DNA from: Harmothoe impar
Taxonomy: Eukaryota; Annelida; Polychaeta; Phyllodocida; Polynoidae
Direction of reading: 5' to 3'
NCBI GenBank assembly: GCA_947462335.1
Contig: OX381709.1
Coordinates: 68,068,609 to 68,132,608, forward strand
DNA: 64,000 nt
The notes under the pieces were generated by a model that saw only the letters and a list, made by a program, of their open reading frames with translations, was not told where the DNA came from and did not search any database. This document shows, one piece after another, positions 1 to 11,687 of this stretch (the first letter of the stretch is position 1; each line of letters begins with the position of its first letter). The position numbers and the translations under genes are program-made.

Positions 1-2600
1 ACAATTGAATGCTGTCGTCATTTTATTTTTACATTTTAATAATATATAACGGCTCTGTTGTAGAGCCAGACAGGGGTACCTGTATATTGGCACATGGTTA
101 AAGATACATTACTAGCTACTTTCAGGTGATTTTCTCATTTTATGTTGATTACATGCTATGTATAATTACATGCCCATGTGGAGAGTTTAGAGGCTCTCAT
201 TTATCATTTATCATAATAAGAATACAATATGTTGTCACAAAATGAGTAGCTGGCACTAATGAGAATCCGGCAAGGGGTGCATTATGAACGATCAAAACAC
301 ATATGCTTTCACAGTGAATGCATGGGTCTGGCGAGGAGCCCTCAGTTGAGTATTTCATTTGGATTTCATAGCAAATGGCTTGCCTATGATAAAAGGGCCT
401 GTCACTTTATAAGGAAATGACTAGTGGAGGTCTATATTGGGTTTATTTCATAACTTGATTTTGGGTCGATTGGGGTGGTAATGTGTCTTTAAGGGAAAGA
501 AAATTGAGCTAACTCGGGAGAAATAACTATTCTATAAAGGGAAATTTGATGTTAGACAATTAAGACTGCTCGGTGCCCAGCAATGGCACACACAATATAG
601 CAGTGTGATTCTGCCCTGGAATGAAGGTCGGTCCTGAAATGACCGCCTCGTCTTGGTCTGTCCACGCCACTGACATTGTGACTGGCCGATTGTTACCAGC
701 CCATTGTGTGCATGATATAGATGTGTGGAGGCTGTATTCTCAGCCGCGTTTCAGTATGCAAATATTTTTTGGAAGGGTTTTAATCGGTTATTGACCATAT
801 TGGTGTACACTATTTATAACAATCTTGTCCATCGTTGACATGCGTCTTGACATTACAATTCAGACATGTTTGCATACCACGTAAATCTGTCTTGTGATGG
901 AATTTGATGATGAAATAGAGACTGTCAGTGAGAATTATGACATGGCACTCTGCAGAGCTGATTTTTGGTACCGAACTTTACAGTTTATCACAAAGTCAAA
1001 TTTGTACCCTCGGTCAGTAAAGAGCAAGGTGGACGGCGCCAGGCAAGACTGGAGAGTACTGGAAAGTCTTGTATAACTATTTTGATAAGACATTTATATT
1101 AAATATTTATCACAGTTTGGTATTGGGTGTATGGTCAAATGACAATACCGTGATATATGTGCCGACTGAAACTAGGACTACCAGGGGAGAAACGGGGCCT
1201 GGGACCAAGCCATTTAGTGTACAAGTTATACTTACAAAGATCGCGTATAGCCACAGAAGGCGTATTATTATACCATACGAAATGGTGGGACCATACCTAA
1301 GGGTGAAGACGATGGGATTCACCGATGGATGTGTCTGTGTTCCTGTCTGGAAATTGCAGTGAGTCACACTGAGAAGAATAAGAGAAGAATAAGAGACCCA
1401 ATTGAATATTTACAGTAGGCCAACAAATACAGTGATTCTGCAACCGCAACTAGTCCAGTAACCTAGCACCAGAAAACCATCTAACTTCATGACAAAAGTT
1501 ATAGTCCAGTAGGCCTAACTATAGTGTGCCTAACACCCTTGTTGAGACTTTGTTTTGTGCACAAAATGCATCTGTGCCGGACCCTTGAATACAAAGTAGG
1601 GGGGAAGGTACTTATGTCCTGTGCATTACAACATTTTTCGTTCATCAAAATAGGGCACCAAAGACTTAAAAATCTATGTTTGGGGAATTGGCCTACATGA
1701 CTACACAACGAGGGCCAGAGAGGCTGATTTGGAGCGGCATCACAGGCTGAAATGGAGCTGGCAGGGCTCCACACTGGAAAGACCCTCATAGGGAAGGAAG
1801 CAAGGCCAGCCGTCTCCCCGTTCCGTAGAGCCATAGCCGGCTTCGTGGGAGAAGGGGAGTTTGATGTTGGAAAATGTACCTCTGTCCCTTGCCAAGGCAC
1901 CAGGCTGGTGCCCGGCGGGCCGCACGTGGACTCCTGGCTTGACCAGGGTTGGTCCTCAAACATGGCCACGGACATCAACAAAGATGGCCGCGCCCACGAC
2001 CTGCCATCCGATTCAGCGCTTGACGAAGATGTGCGAGGCAAGTTTCTACAATGGGTGGATAACCAACGCAATGGGGATGAATCTGCTACGGCTGACTCTG
2101 GACTGTCGTCCCCTGCCACTCACGGCCACGGGGATCGCACGGATGGCTGCATTGATGGCTCAGAGCCCCGTGTTGATGGCAGGGTTGGTGTTGTGTTCTA
2201 CAGGGAATGGAGTTCAGCCCCCAGGTAGACGACCGCTAGGCAGTACAGAGGGAGCTGCACCCTGGGGGGATGGCACCACCCCTCAAGCAACATCAACCTC
2301 AAGCTGTGGTTGTTACAGCCATCACCCAGGCCGGGTGGTCTATGGTAGGTTCCACCATGATGACGGGTCATCAACTAATGGCGATGGAGGATGTGACTAG
2401 GGGTGCTCAGGCTATCTCTTAGCCTCACCTGGTTGCTGAGGAGTCCGCAGGAGCAACGGGCGGCTCACCTCCAGAGCCACCTCCATGGTCCGGGGTACAA
2501 CTGGTGCAGGTCTGGATGGTGTATTGGGTGACTTTTCTGAGTGGACCTGGTGCAGATGTCTTTAATATGCGTGAGGTGATCATAGACAATTATGGTGTGC
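1..2600. other. No supported gene; GC-rich unidentified patch at 1740-2530
   Basis: Open frames on both strands between 1499 and 2400 overlap in a GC-rich stretch with CCATGG/ATGGC-rich sequence. None was recognised and none has clear splice sites. It may be a worn transposon. Confidence 0.4.
99..290. repeat. Dispersed repeat shared with 48921-49120
   Basis: TTTTCTCATT, GGCTCTCATTTATCATTTA and CAATATGTTGTCACAAA occur here and, slightly changed and in the same order, at 48921-49120. Function unknown. Confidence 0.6.
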
Positions 2601-2754
2601 AATGATGTGCTTTCGCTATACTACCCGATATGTCGCCACAGAACTAGCCAGGTGTGCTCATCGACAGAACAAGAAAGACTCGGATATAAACGGACTATGA
2701 TTATATGTTCTAAGGCTGCGAGTTCGGACATACAAGGAACCGTGTATTGAAAAC

Positions 2755-2940
2755 ACATGACTCTATGTGGGTCATGCTGTTGTTTTGCAACAGGGGTTGC
2801 CAGGGCACATGACCATATGTTGGTTGTGCTGCCCGTGCTGTAAAAGTTGCCCACCTGAGCACATAGCTGTGTGTAGGTCATGATGCACATGTTGTGAAAC
2901 GCTGTACGCTATAAATACATGACTGTGTGAAGGTCATATA
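2755..2940. repeat. Degenerate ~60-bp tandem repeat
   Basis: ACATGACTCTATGTGGGTCATG-like units (shortened and diverged) occur about four times. Confidence 0.5.
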
Positions 2941-5699
2941 GACGGCTACAGACATTGGGTGATGTCAATATTATCGTATCTGTGCGTGTGATTTTATTGT
3001 GGATGGTCGAACGGTTGTGTAATTCGGTATAATGTATGTTTTGTTGGGGGAACTGTATTGATTTGCGTATGGTATATACTGAAGTGTATTGATTCAATAA
3101 TGGTACAAATATCTTGATTAAGATGGGCAGGTATTGCTGATAATATGTTGTATTTTGATGAGTAGGGACCTAAATAGTGCATGAGATAATACTGTGGCAT
3201 ATAAACATTGCTCATGTGGGGTATGGTTTATTGTCAATGGCTGGGATTTATTAGGGTATGAGGGGTATATAGGAATATGGGGTAATAGGGGAGGGGGGAT
3301 GGGATGAACTCGCCTCCAAGGGGTTGCTGTTGGTGTAGCGGCTGCTCTTTGGGCGGTGAACCAGGGCATATGGGTCGAGAAGAAAAAAAAAAAGGGACCA
3401 ACTAGTTTACATGGTTATAGAAAGGAAGGAATTGCCATTAGGTTCATCACAAATGTTCTGAGACATATGTTCTTATTGTCATTTCCTGTTGCGAATGTCG
3501 CAATGAACGTCGAAAACAGTCCGAGACAGGATTGAATGTACTTATCTGGACTTTGATCAGAAGACCAGATTTTAGAGATGCTTGATCGTTTTCCTATACA
3601 AGCTTGCTTGTATAAAAGGTTACAAGCTAGAGGTAAAAAGGCAGTAACAAAAGAATAGAAAGAAAGGGAATCCATGACGAGATTTGGGATCCCAGTAAAT
3701 GTGCTTAGAAGGACTTGTATTTACCTTTTATAATTAAGAGATAATAATGGGAACCGTAATTAGGTAGTTAGTAGAAAAGTAGCAGGTAAAGATTATTGGG
3801 TTAAGGGGAATAATATTAGGAAAATTTTTGAAATCTATGAACATGACCGAGGACGGATAAGAGACAGGGCTTGGGATCAGCCGATAAATGAAAACGACTA
3901 GCGTGCCGCTAGTCTGAGTAAACCCCCCAGTAGCTATACTGATAGAGTACAGCAAGCCTGTCTCTCATTACTTTTACAATGGCTCAGGTGGTCTTAATTA
4001 ATAAAGTAGACAAAAGACTAGGTTCAAGCAGGCAGGTTTAATTAGGTACTAAAGTTATATGAAAATACATAGTGGTGGAAACAGTCCTTTAGGAAAAGAG
4101 ACTTTGGTAGCTGCGTCACAAGAACAGTGTTTGTTTGGATAAGGCTGGAGCTTGCTCAGTGTATGAAAAAGGAACAATAAGGCCTTATGGCTCCATGATA
4201 GAAAAAGACTGTCTATTGAATAATGTTGTTGTTGCAAGTCAGAGAGAATAATCCGCTATTGTATGAGACACTGGGGTGTCAGCGCTTCTCCAGGTGTGGA
4301 ACCTAGATCCGGGAGTCAAGCTGTTGACCCGGCCTATTTTAACAGGCGGGATACAACCATGATGGATGAGAAGCAGATGGCGCTCTATTCACCACCAGGG
4401 GCATAAGGGCCATGGTGGGGAGTGTTTTCACAATGACGGGCTGTTTACTTGTTGCTATCTAAAAGGGAGAGAGAGAAAGAAAGTGAAAAGAATGACGCAA
4501 TAACAGTTTTGTTTGGCAAGATGCGGCGCTGGTGATATATATATATGGGGGCTTTAGCCGGGGTGCGGCAGTTGACGAGCAGCTCACCATTTAGACGTAG
4601 TTAGTGTCAAAATTATAGGATGTGAAGACAGAGGGTTGGGGATCATGCTGGTCCCATCCCCTTACATGCAAGGCTGGTATCCAGGCACTAGGTTGCAACA
4701 GGAACAATCAGCATTGTCAGGAACCCTTATCAATATCTAAAGGAGTTATTTCACCCATTACTGACCTACAGGAATTGAAGGGAAGGTACACTATCATGTT
4801 AGTGGATGAACTTACCCCCTTTATCGTAAGTAGAAACCTTTTCTATACTCCATGAAGGCACAGCCTGATTACTGTGGAGAATCACTTTGAAGGTCTAAAG
4901 GGGGTAGACTTTACCCAAAGACCATTTAAACACTGCCAATCATTTAGATCTATTATAAGCATTCGGGTCACACCTTTAAATGACTTTGGAGTTGCCATTA
5001 CCTGCCACCACTGTATTATGGTCTATTGTTGTTTATTCGTGAGGTATTATAATCCCAGATGTACATGCGAAATGTTCTGTAAACTAAAGGGAGAATCTAA
5101 CAACTATTTGATATAACATGCTCAAGGAAGAGGAACAATCATTATACCTCAGAAGTACAAAGGTACTTTAGGCATTCACCAAATGAGTGTGACTGTGGAA
5201 TGGTTTGGGTGAGCCTCTGTTGTCACCATCCTAAGAAGGTGGTGACGGATACCTGAAGAGTATTGAGTAAGGAACTGAAACCCATATGGGATTTGACTCA
5301 GGGCTCACCCAGGTCTTACAATGTATGAGTACTGGAGAATTATGAAAAACATTCTAATCTGACTGACTTGTGAACTCTACTACTACACACTGTTTACACT
5401 GTGCTTACCTCATCTGCATAACTGAGTGAATTATTGACTGTGTTTTCCGGGATGATTGGCTAAGCACTACTTAACATCTAGAGTGCATTATATTGGAAAA
5501 GCCTGTGATGCTCATCTGTCAACTGTGAATAAACTCTTTTACCTGTATCTGACTCTCATGTTTATGTTTGAATAGAATTTGTACGGCTATTCTTACATTA
5601 AGCGAGTGACTCTACCTGAGACTTAGAACTTTTACTGATTGCCAAGCGAGTATGAATACAACTATATCGTCTAAAGTAGCTTCCCCAAATTACTTAAAA
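2941..5699. other. No supported gene
   Basis: Short minus-strand frames at 2994-4237 and plus-strand frames at 4622-5116 show no family features. AATAAACTCTTTTACCTGTA at 5527 looks like a polyadenylation or LTR end. Confidence 0.4.
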
Positions 5700-5731
5700 A
5701 TAACTAAAAAACTAAACAGCTACCGTACAAA

Positions 5732-6476
5732 ATGTTCTACAGACAAGACAGAATTTCTGACACAGTTGGAGCCGGGCTAATGACATACATTGATGAGCAA
5801 ATATTCCCTTATTCAAACCTGGTAGGGGAGGCAACCTTCCAAAATGAAGACATTGAATGTCTAACAGTCTACATAAATCAAGATAAACACAAAAGGCTAG
5901 CCATAGTCAATGTCTATAGACAGAGGCGTAGGAAGCAAATCTTGATTAGGGGGGCCCAGGGGGGCCCACCCCAACCAGCTTTAAGTATCGTTTTTTATAC
6001 ATGATGCATTATATATACACCTATATTAGACTGGATGGGAAAGTAGTATTTGAGCTCCTTTTAGTTCTGATTTGGGGGCCCAGCCCCCTCTGCAACCATT
6101 TTTCCCTATGCAGGAGAGGTTTTTGTGTATTATATTACAGGTCTTGTCAAATGTTGGGGGGGCCCAAACATATTAAGGCCCCCCCTCCTCAGTGATTGGG
6201 GGGGCACGGGCCCCCCTGGCCCCCCCTTTTCCTATGCCACTGATAGACCATCGAGCGGCTCTGCTGAAGGCTTCATTGAGCAACTCAAAAAGGTGGTTCA
6301 GACTGTTGATGATGGTTACATAGAGATATGGGTCATGGGTGATGTCAATATTGATATTGAAAGGGACTGGGAAAAGGGAGGTGACTCACTTGATACCTTC
6401 CTCACCTCCAAGGGTCTAGTTCAATTAATAAATGAAGTGACTTACCCTGAAGGCAACAGCTGCCTAGATCACATAT
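5732..6476 (+). pseudogene. LINE endonuclease domain, interrupted by a MITE
   Basis: The first part reads GLMTYIDEQIFPYSNLVGEA and LAIVNVYR. After a 322-bp insertion, the same frame resumes PSSGSAEGFIEQLKKV and WVMGDVNIDIERDWEKGG with YPEGNSCLDHI, then a stop. The NVYRP-SG and GDxN motifs are typical of LINE apurinic-like endonucleases. Removing the insert and one target copy restores the frame at VYR/PSSG, which proves the insertion came later. Confidence 0.8.
5921..6242. mobile_element. 322-bp MITE inserted in the LINE
   Basis: Imperfect terminal inverted repeats CAGAGGCGTAGGAA and (inverted) CAGTGGCATAGGAA, flanked by ATAGA on both sides (5916-5920 and 6243-6247). The interior is unusually rich in GGGGGGCCC runs. 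A related piece (GGGCGTAGGAAGTAACTT) lies at 19434-19490. Termini and 5-bp duplication suggest a hAT-like origin. Confidence 0.7.
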
Positions 6477-6479
6477 AAT

Positions 6480-7313
6480 ATGAACTGAATCCTATATGCA
6501 GATGACATTGTGCTGACAGCAAGCAATGTGAACCCAATTACAGCAGGACAAGACTTGCAGGCTGACCTAAATAGGTTGGTAAAATGGTGTACCTTAAATG
6601 GTCTAACCATCAACACCAAGAAAACCAAGACGGTTTGGTATGGTGAGAATGCAAGGGCAAGTCAGGCCAAGCAGATGGACATTACCATAAATAACATTCC
6701 CCTAGAAAGCCCTGAGGAGTACACATATCTAGGAGTAAAACTAGATGTGGAACTCAAGCTGGACTCTCAGATGAAGGCCACAGAGTCGACAGTGAGGCAA
6801 AGGGTCTTTGGCTTGAATAAATACAGAAGGCAAATGGACCAAGACACTGCAGTCCAAGTCTATGTTCAGACAATTCTGCCTCACTTCGACTACTGCAGTT
6901 TCCTGGTAGAAGGAGCAAAGAAATCTAGAATTAAGAAGCACCAGACTCTCCAAAATAGAGCCCTAAGAGTGTGTACAAAAATGTTCAGTATTGAGTACCG
7001 CACAGCTGCTCTACATCAGGAATGCGGAGTAACAATGCTGGACAAAAGGAGAGAGGCCCAACTGGCCCTTATGATGTACAAGCAGGCAGTCAAGCTAAAG
7101 CTTAGGCCATTGCAAAACCCAAGGACGAGAAGTGATCTCAAAATTAAATTCCCAACAAGACGAGCCAAACTCCAGAAATTTAAGAAAGGGCCTCAAGCAA
7201 GAGGTATTAGGCTATGGAATAGAATGAAGCCAAATGTTCAGCAGGTGAAAACCTGCACTGAATTTAAAAGATTATTCCTGTCTACACCGCTAGATCTTGA
7301 TACAAATCCCTAA
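6480..7313 (+). pseudogene. LINE reverse transcriptase C-terminal part
   Basis: The frame shows LYADDIVLTAS, then LNRLVKWCTLNGLTINTKKT, YTYLGVKLD, TILPHFDYCSFLVEGA, LQNRALRVC and ARGIRLWNRM. This is the usual thumb/connection region of LINE reverse transcriptases. The N-terminal catalytic boxes are missing. Confidence 0.85.
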
Positions 7314-7458
7314 GTAGAAATAGAATTAACTATGTTCAAAATCCCAGTAGGGAACTTGGTGTCTACTACACCAATAGGCATTGTGCTTTTTTGCACCAAA
7401 CAGGTATTGTTGCTCCTTACAGTTTCTCACCGTCATATCCTAAAATGTTACAGCTGTT

Positions 7459-7572
7459 ACCCAGTGGGCACAGAATTTTGTTCAACGTTGAATCAATGTT
7501 GAATCAACACTGAGTCAACATTGATAACCATTAATTAATCAATGTTGATTCAATGTTCTGTGCCCACTGGGT
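7459..7572. mobile_element. Palindromic MITE, CCCAGTGGGCAC family
   Basis: Begins ACCCAGTGGGCACAGAA and ends in its inverted copy. Inside, inverted TCAATGTTGAATCAAC-type blocks pair across a short AT centre. The whole element can fold as one hairpin. Confidence 0.8.
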
Positions 7573-10500
7573 AGTTAGACTCTTCACCCATCTCATCCTT
7601 CATACCCACATTTCACACTGATCACATTGCAAGGTACATTGGTACCATGGATATGAATACTAGCTCCCTGACAATGACTGTATCAGAGATATATAAGTGA
7701 ACTATACGATCATATAGAATCCTATTCCAAAAGCTGGCAGCAGCATCCTTTATATAGTCTTGATAATAATGATTATTGTATTTTACATTATTTAAATCTG
7801 GATTGTGTTCAATGAATTAACTGAACCAACAGCAGCGATTTTGTCGAATATGATGAAAATGAATAAATGCATGGCTACTCACTGCCAGATGGTCCCGTTT
7901 TCCAAATGTTACCTAACTTCAGAGCATCGACAAGGGTACTTAGCTAACACCATGATACATCTATTCCGAGGCATCAGGGCGATGCCGACACATTAGAGCC
8001 TTCATTTGCATATTTCAGATAGGCGATACTCTGAATAGTTTGCTGAACAGATCATTTCTAATAGTAAGTGTTTTGGGGAGTTTATACGCGAGGACACGGC
8101 CAGCGGCCGTCTATTGGGATACCTAATATTATGCCCTGTTGCTTTAGCAACTGATCAGCATATGCAGTACAATGAAAATAGTTCCCACATTTAGAATGCA
8201 CACAGCAGTAAAAATAAAAGTGAATGGGTTCAGTTATAATGGTCCCCATGTCGCATGTCGATTTAAAGAAATTACCAAGTCGCATGTCACTAAGGAAAAA
8301 GCCATGTCACTAGTGTCACTAAGAGGTTCATACATGGGGGTCTTAGGAAAATTGACAACCTACAGGAACAAAATTTGAAGAAAAAGTTGGGTAACCTACT
8401 GTACTCCAAATGAGGGATTTTTCTTTGTGTCACTAAGCCCCATGTCACATGTCGATTTTAAGAAATGGCCATGTCACATGTCACTTATATGGCCATGTCA
8501 CATGTCGATTTTAAGAAATGGCCATGTCGCCATGTCGAATTTAGGGGTCTATACCCATTATAATTATAACGAAAAGGGGGGTTGGGAGCCCGCTATATTC
8601 AACAATAATTATTACCAACTTAAGGTGAAGCCATCTAGAGGATAGACCTGGAAACTTAACTTAGATTACTGGATGCACATGTAGTGTGTGCGGCATCTCG
8701 TCCCGGACCCACGTACAGTCCTCGTGACGGGCATGTGAGTAGTATATGGAGAGTGAATTGTGGTCCTGGTTCCCCAATTGTGCATCTTTCTACATTGATA
8801 GAATAGGCAAGTATCGACATCACCACGACAGAACGTGGACATTATGCTAAGCGTTACCTTAAAGGGACATTGTCACCACTCACACTTAACCACATAGTAG
8901 ACTAGAACAGTACTAGAACTGTGAGTGGGATACGCTCGGTGATCATGCCACTTTAAAGTGTTGTTCTTTCGTGGGGACGTCCATACGAGCATAGAATAGT
9001 GCCTTAACTAACCATTGAGGGCGAATGTAGAATATAGTCTACATGTATATCCATTCCATGCCAAATGTGGACTATTTACTACACCATGAGGGGCCGGATG
9101 TCGACTATGATTGACGTAACTCTATGAAAATTAGCAATGCTCCAATTTTTGAAAAATAAATCCGTTCCCCTGGCTAGGATTATTCTTTTCGGTCGGCCTC
9201 AATGGGTTAGATATTATGTCATTAGTCGTCATGATATATGATTGCAGAACTGTCGAATTACACATCAGAGCTGCATGAACGGATCACGACGACAAAGGGC
9301 AAATGGATACTGCCAACCAGTTTACAGAACGCTTTTTCCAATGTATCTTTTATTTTGAGATTACAAACATGGGGACGGATACGGGGATTAAATAACATAC
9401 CATATTCCTATACAATATCGTTTTTGAAACAAATTAACTTTATTTGGCTGGAGTAGAGATCATGTTAATCCTAATGAAGTACATGTGTATCAAATGACAA
9501 AGGCAGGCACACACGAGTTCTAGTAGCTTTAATACTTTCATCAGTGTATATTAAACATGTAAGCCCAGGGATACCGCTGTGTAGGCCTTTATGACATATA
9601 TATTCTCATATTTCAGTTCTGTCTGATCACAAGCACAGTTTTTACTCCACCTTTTCTCAATTTATTATGACTAGACCCTTAAAATGCAGTCATTTCAATA
9701 TTGTATTTCGGAATGAGTGTACATGTATCATATATGAGTATGATGTACCACTTGCCGCCTTATTTAGTCTTCACTGATATACATGTAGTTAGATTTAAAC
9801 TCATTTTAAGTTTCTTGTCAGAAGTAACATCATAATTGTTTTATAGTCAGTGGCATTGTAACGGAATGGTCATAAACACTTACCAAGGGTCAGGGAAGAG
9901 CTAAACAGTTTTTATGGATGCAGTTTCGTTTAATTTTTTTTATTAATCTGGTATTAGTTTACCATATAGGTGTGTGGGCCTGGGTGGCACCCGGGTTACC
10001 TGCACCCATGATGATGGCTGAATAGAGTGGACAATGGTCGACATGAATAAGATATGGGCAATTCTGAAAAATAAAAACCGGTTTGGTAAACCTACATTAG
10101 TAACAATGGTTAAGATGCTGGAGTTGGGACGGTGGAAGCTCAAGCTCGAGTCGGACATCGGCTTGAACACTAGTTCATTCTACATATCACGTTCTGTAGA
10201 CTCTAGTGTCTTATTGGTATTAACGACCTATGCTGGCACACATATCTAATATCATACTCATACTTATAGGTAAGAAGAAATCAGACCAAATTAACGGATT
10301 ATAACACATTTTTAAGATCCCAAATTAAGTCAAACCATGTGTACGATTATTTGAACTACAAAGTGGGAAAACACAAGGAATATATGTTCTTTTCGTTAAT
10401 AATGAAACTCTAACAATAACACCAAGCTACACGCACGACTATTAACCAGCTAACGTATGTGTTTTGGAGAGCGTGATAAGGAAATCTATTTTGAATTTTT

Positions 10501-10973
10501 CCTCGTCAATTTACAGGCACCGGATAACATGACCGGTTGGATGGATGACCTATATATATATCCATGGTTACGTGTAAAAGACAGCATAATAACCTTTGTT
10601 ATGTTTAATGCTGCAGAAAGAGAAATAAGGTTTAACATAGGGACGTCTCCGGGGGTGGGGGTGGGGGGTCCTACATACACGTTGGTATTCAGGTCTGCAT
10701 AACAGCAGAGGAAAAAGAAGTAATTCACAATATACCGGGGTACTGGTTATTGACACCTTGATTAAAGTGGCATCCTGTAAACATTAACATGTCTGGACAG
10801 CTGGACGCTTGTGCCATCCCAGTGCACATTCTCCTCACTAATATCCATACCGGGTATCCATACCATTGCAATTTCACATTGATATCAGGCAACTCCGTTA
10901 TGAATGGTATGCCCAAAAGTTGCAGAACATTCCTCATATATCTGGACGTGATTAATTGTTGATTATGTAACAA
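7573..10973. other. Intergenic, no supported gene outside the listed repeats
   Basis: AT-rich DNA with several TACATGTA palindromes (9045, 9718 and 9778). The Amt 3' UTR may extend into 10700-10973. Confidence 0.4.
8240..8545. repeat. Degenerate ATGTCGATTTTAAGAA tandem repeat
   Basis: CATGTCACATGTCGATTTTA recurs with variants at about 8245, 8446 and 8500. Short CATGTCAC units lie between them, including near 8305. The inverted form is in the right arm of the Polinton-like element (31410-31575). Confidence 0.7.
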
Positions 10974-11687
10974 TTAATTGCACACACCGTCTATGGTGAT
11001 ATTAGACAACACAAACCCATCTCCGTTGTTCTCCAACATGGTATTTGTGGCGGACTCACTGGCAATAGCATGTCGCTCCACCCCTGTGACTGCGCAGTTA
11101 TTAGCACCACTCTGTGCCTTTTTAAATGTTGATCCTCTGATCTTTTTGCCCACTGAGAACCTCATGGAGGCAAACGTCTTCTTCCCAAACCTACTCCCTA
11201 ATGTCCGACTACTCATGCTGCTAGCACGTGAGCCATACGCCTGGATGCGGTCCCTTTCCATCTGACTTCCCCCAAAAGTAAAACTATTGCTTTTGGCGCG
11301 TTTCCTTTCTATATGGCGTAGCAGAGACGCTGGCTCCACGCCTTCCAGTTCCGGTGGTGCCCCCTGTGGCCGCTCCTCCACACTACAGCCACTGATATGA
11401 TTCTGTGGGTCCTGGTGTTGTAGGAAATCACAAGCATCACAAGTGTGGCCCATTTTAGTCGGCACTCTGTGCCATGTGATCTGATTGGTGACCTTGTCAT
11501 AGGAGCACTCCCCAGTGCCGACCCCATGTTCCACCAGGTCGGCACCTAGGGCCTCATGCTCCGGGGAGACACGGAGACCGATAACTAGTTCTATGGCCTT
11601 GAGTAATATAAATGAGGTGACGACAGTCCAGAAGATGATAGAGACGCAGGCCAGAGCCTGAACACCCAGGAGATAGCCGCCGCCACC
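10974..11687 (-). CDS. Amt last exon: final helix and long cytosolic tail
   Basis: The exon starts after TATTGCAG with GGGGYLLGVQALACVSIIFW, the final helix. It then encodes TSFILLKAIELVIGLRVS and a tail. The tail includes the conserved SPEHEALGADLVEHG, an acidic/proline stretch, RHIERKRAKS and a lysine/arginine-rich segment (RFGKKTFASMRFSVGKKIR). It ends NITIDGVCN-stop. Such tails are usual targets for phosphorylation or partner binding in this family; that role is inferred here. Confidence 0.93.
   Translation of the reverse strand, partial: GGGGYLLGVQALACVSIIFWTVVTSFILLKAIELVIGLRVSPEHEALGADLVEHGVGTGECSYDKVTNQITWHRVPTKMGHTCDACDFLQHQDPQNHISGCSVEERPQGAPPELEGVEPASLLRHIERKRAKSNSFTFGGSQMERDRIQAYGSRASSMSSRTLGSRFGKKTFASMRFSVGKKIRGSTFKKAQSGANNCAVTGVERHAIASESATNTMLENNGDGFVLSNITIDGVCN

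Larger units (their letters stand above)
5700..7440 (+). mobile_element. Non-LTR retrotransposon (LINE) relic
   Basis: Endonuclease pieces (5732-5920 and 6243-6476) are followed directly by the reverse transcriptase from its YADD box (6495-6506) to the C-terminus. The finger and most of the palm domain are deleted at about 6480. It resembles the Jockey/CR1 side of LINEs; the exact clade is uncertain. Confidence 0.8.

Noticed and set aside
1499..2400. Overlapping frames of 158-206 residues on both strands
   Set aside because: GC-rich composition explains the open frames; no domain, splice sites or consistent codon signal were seen.
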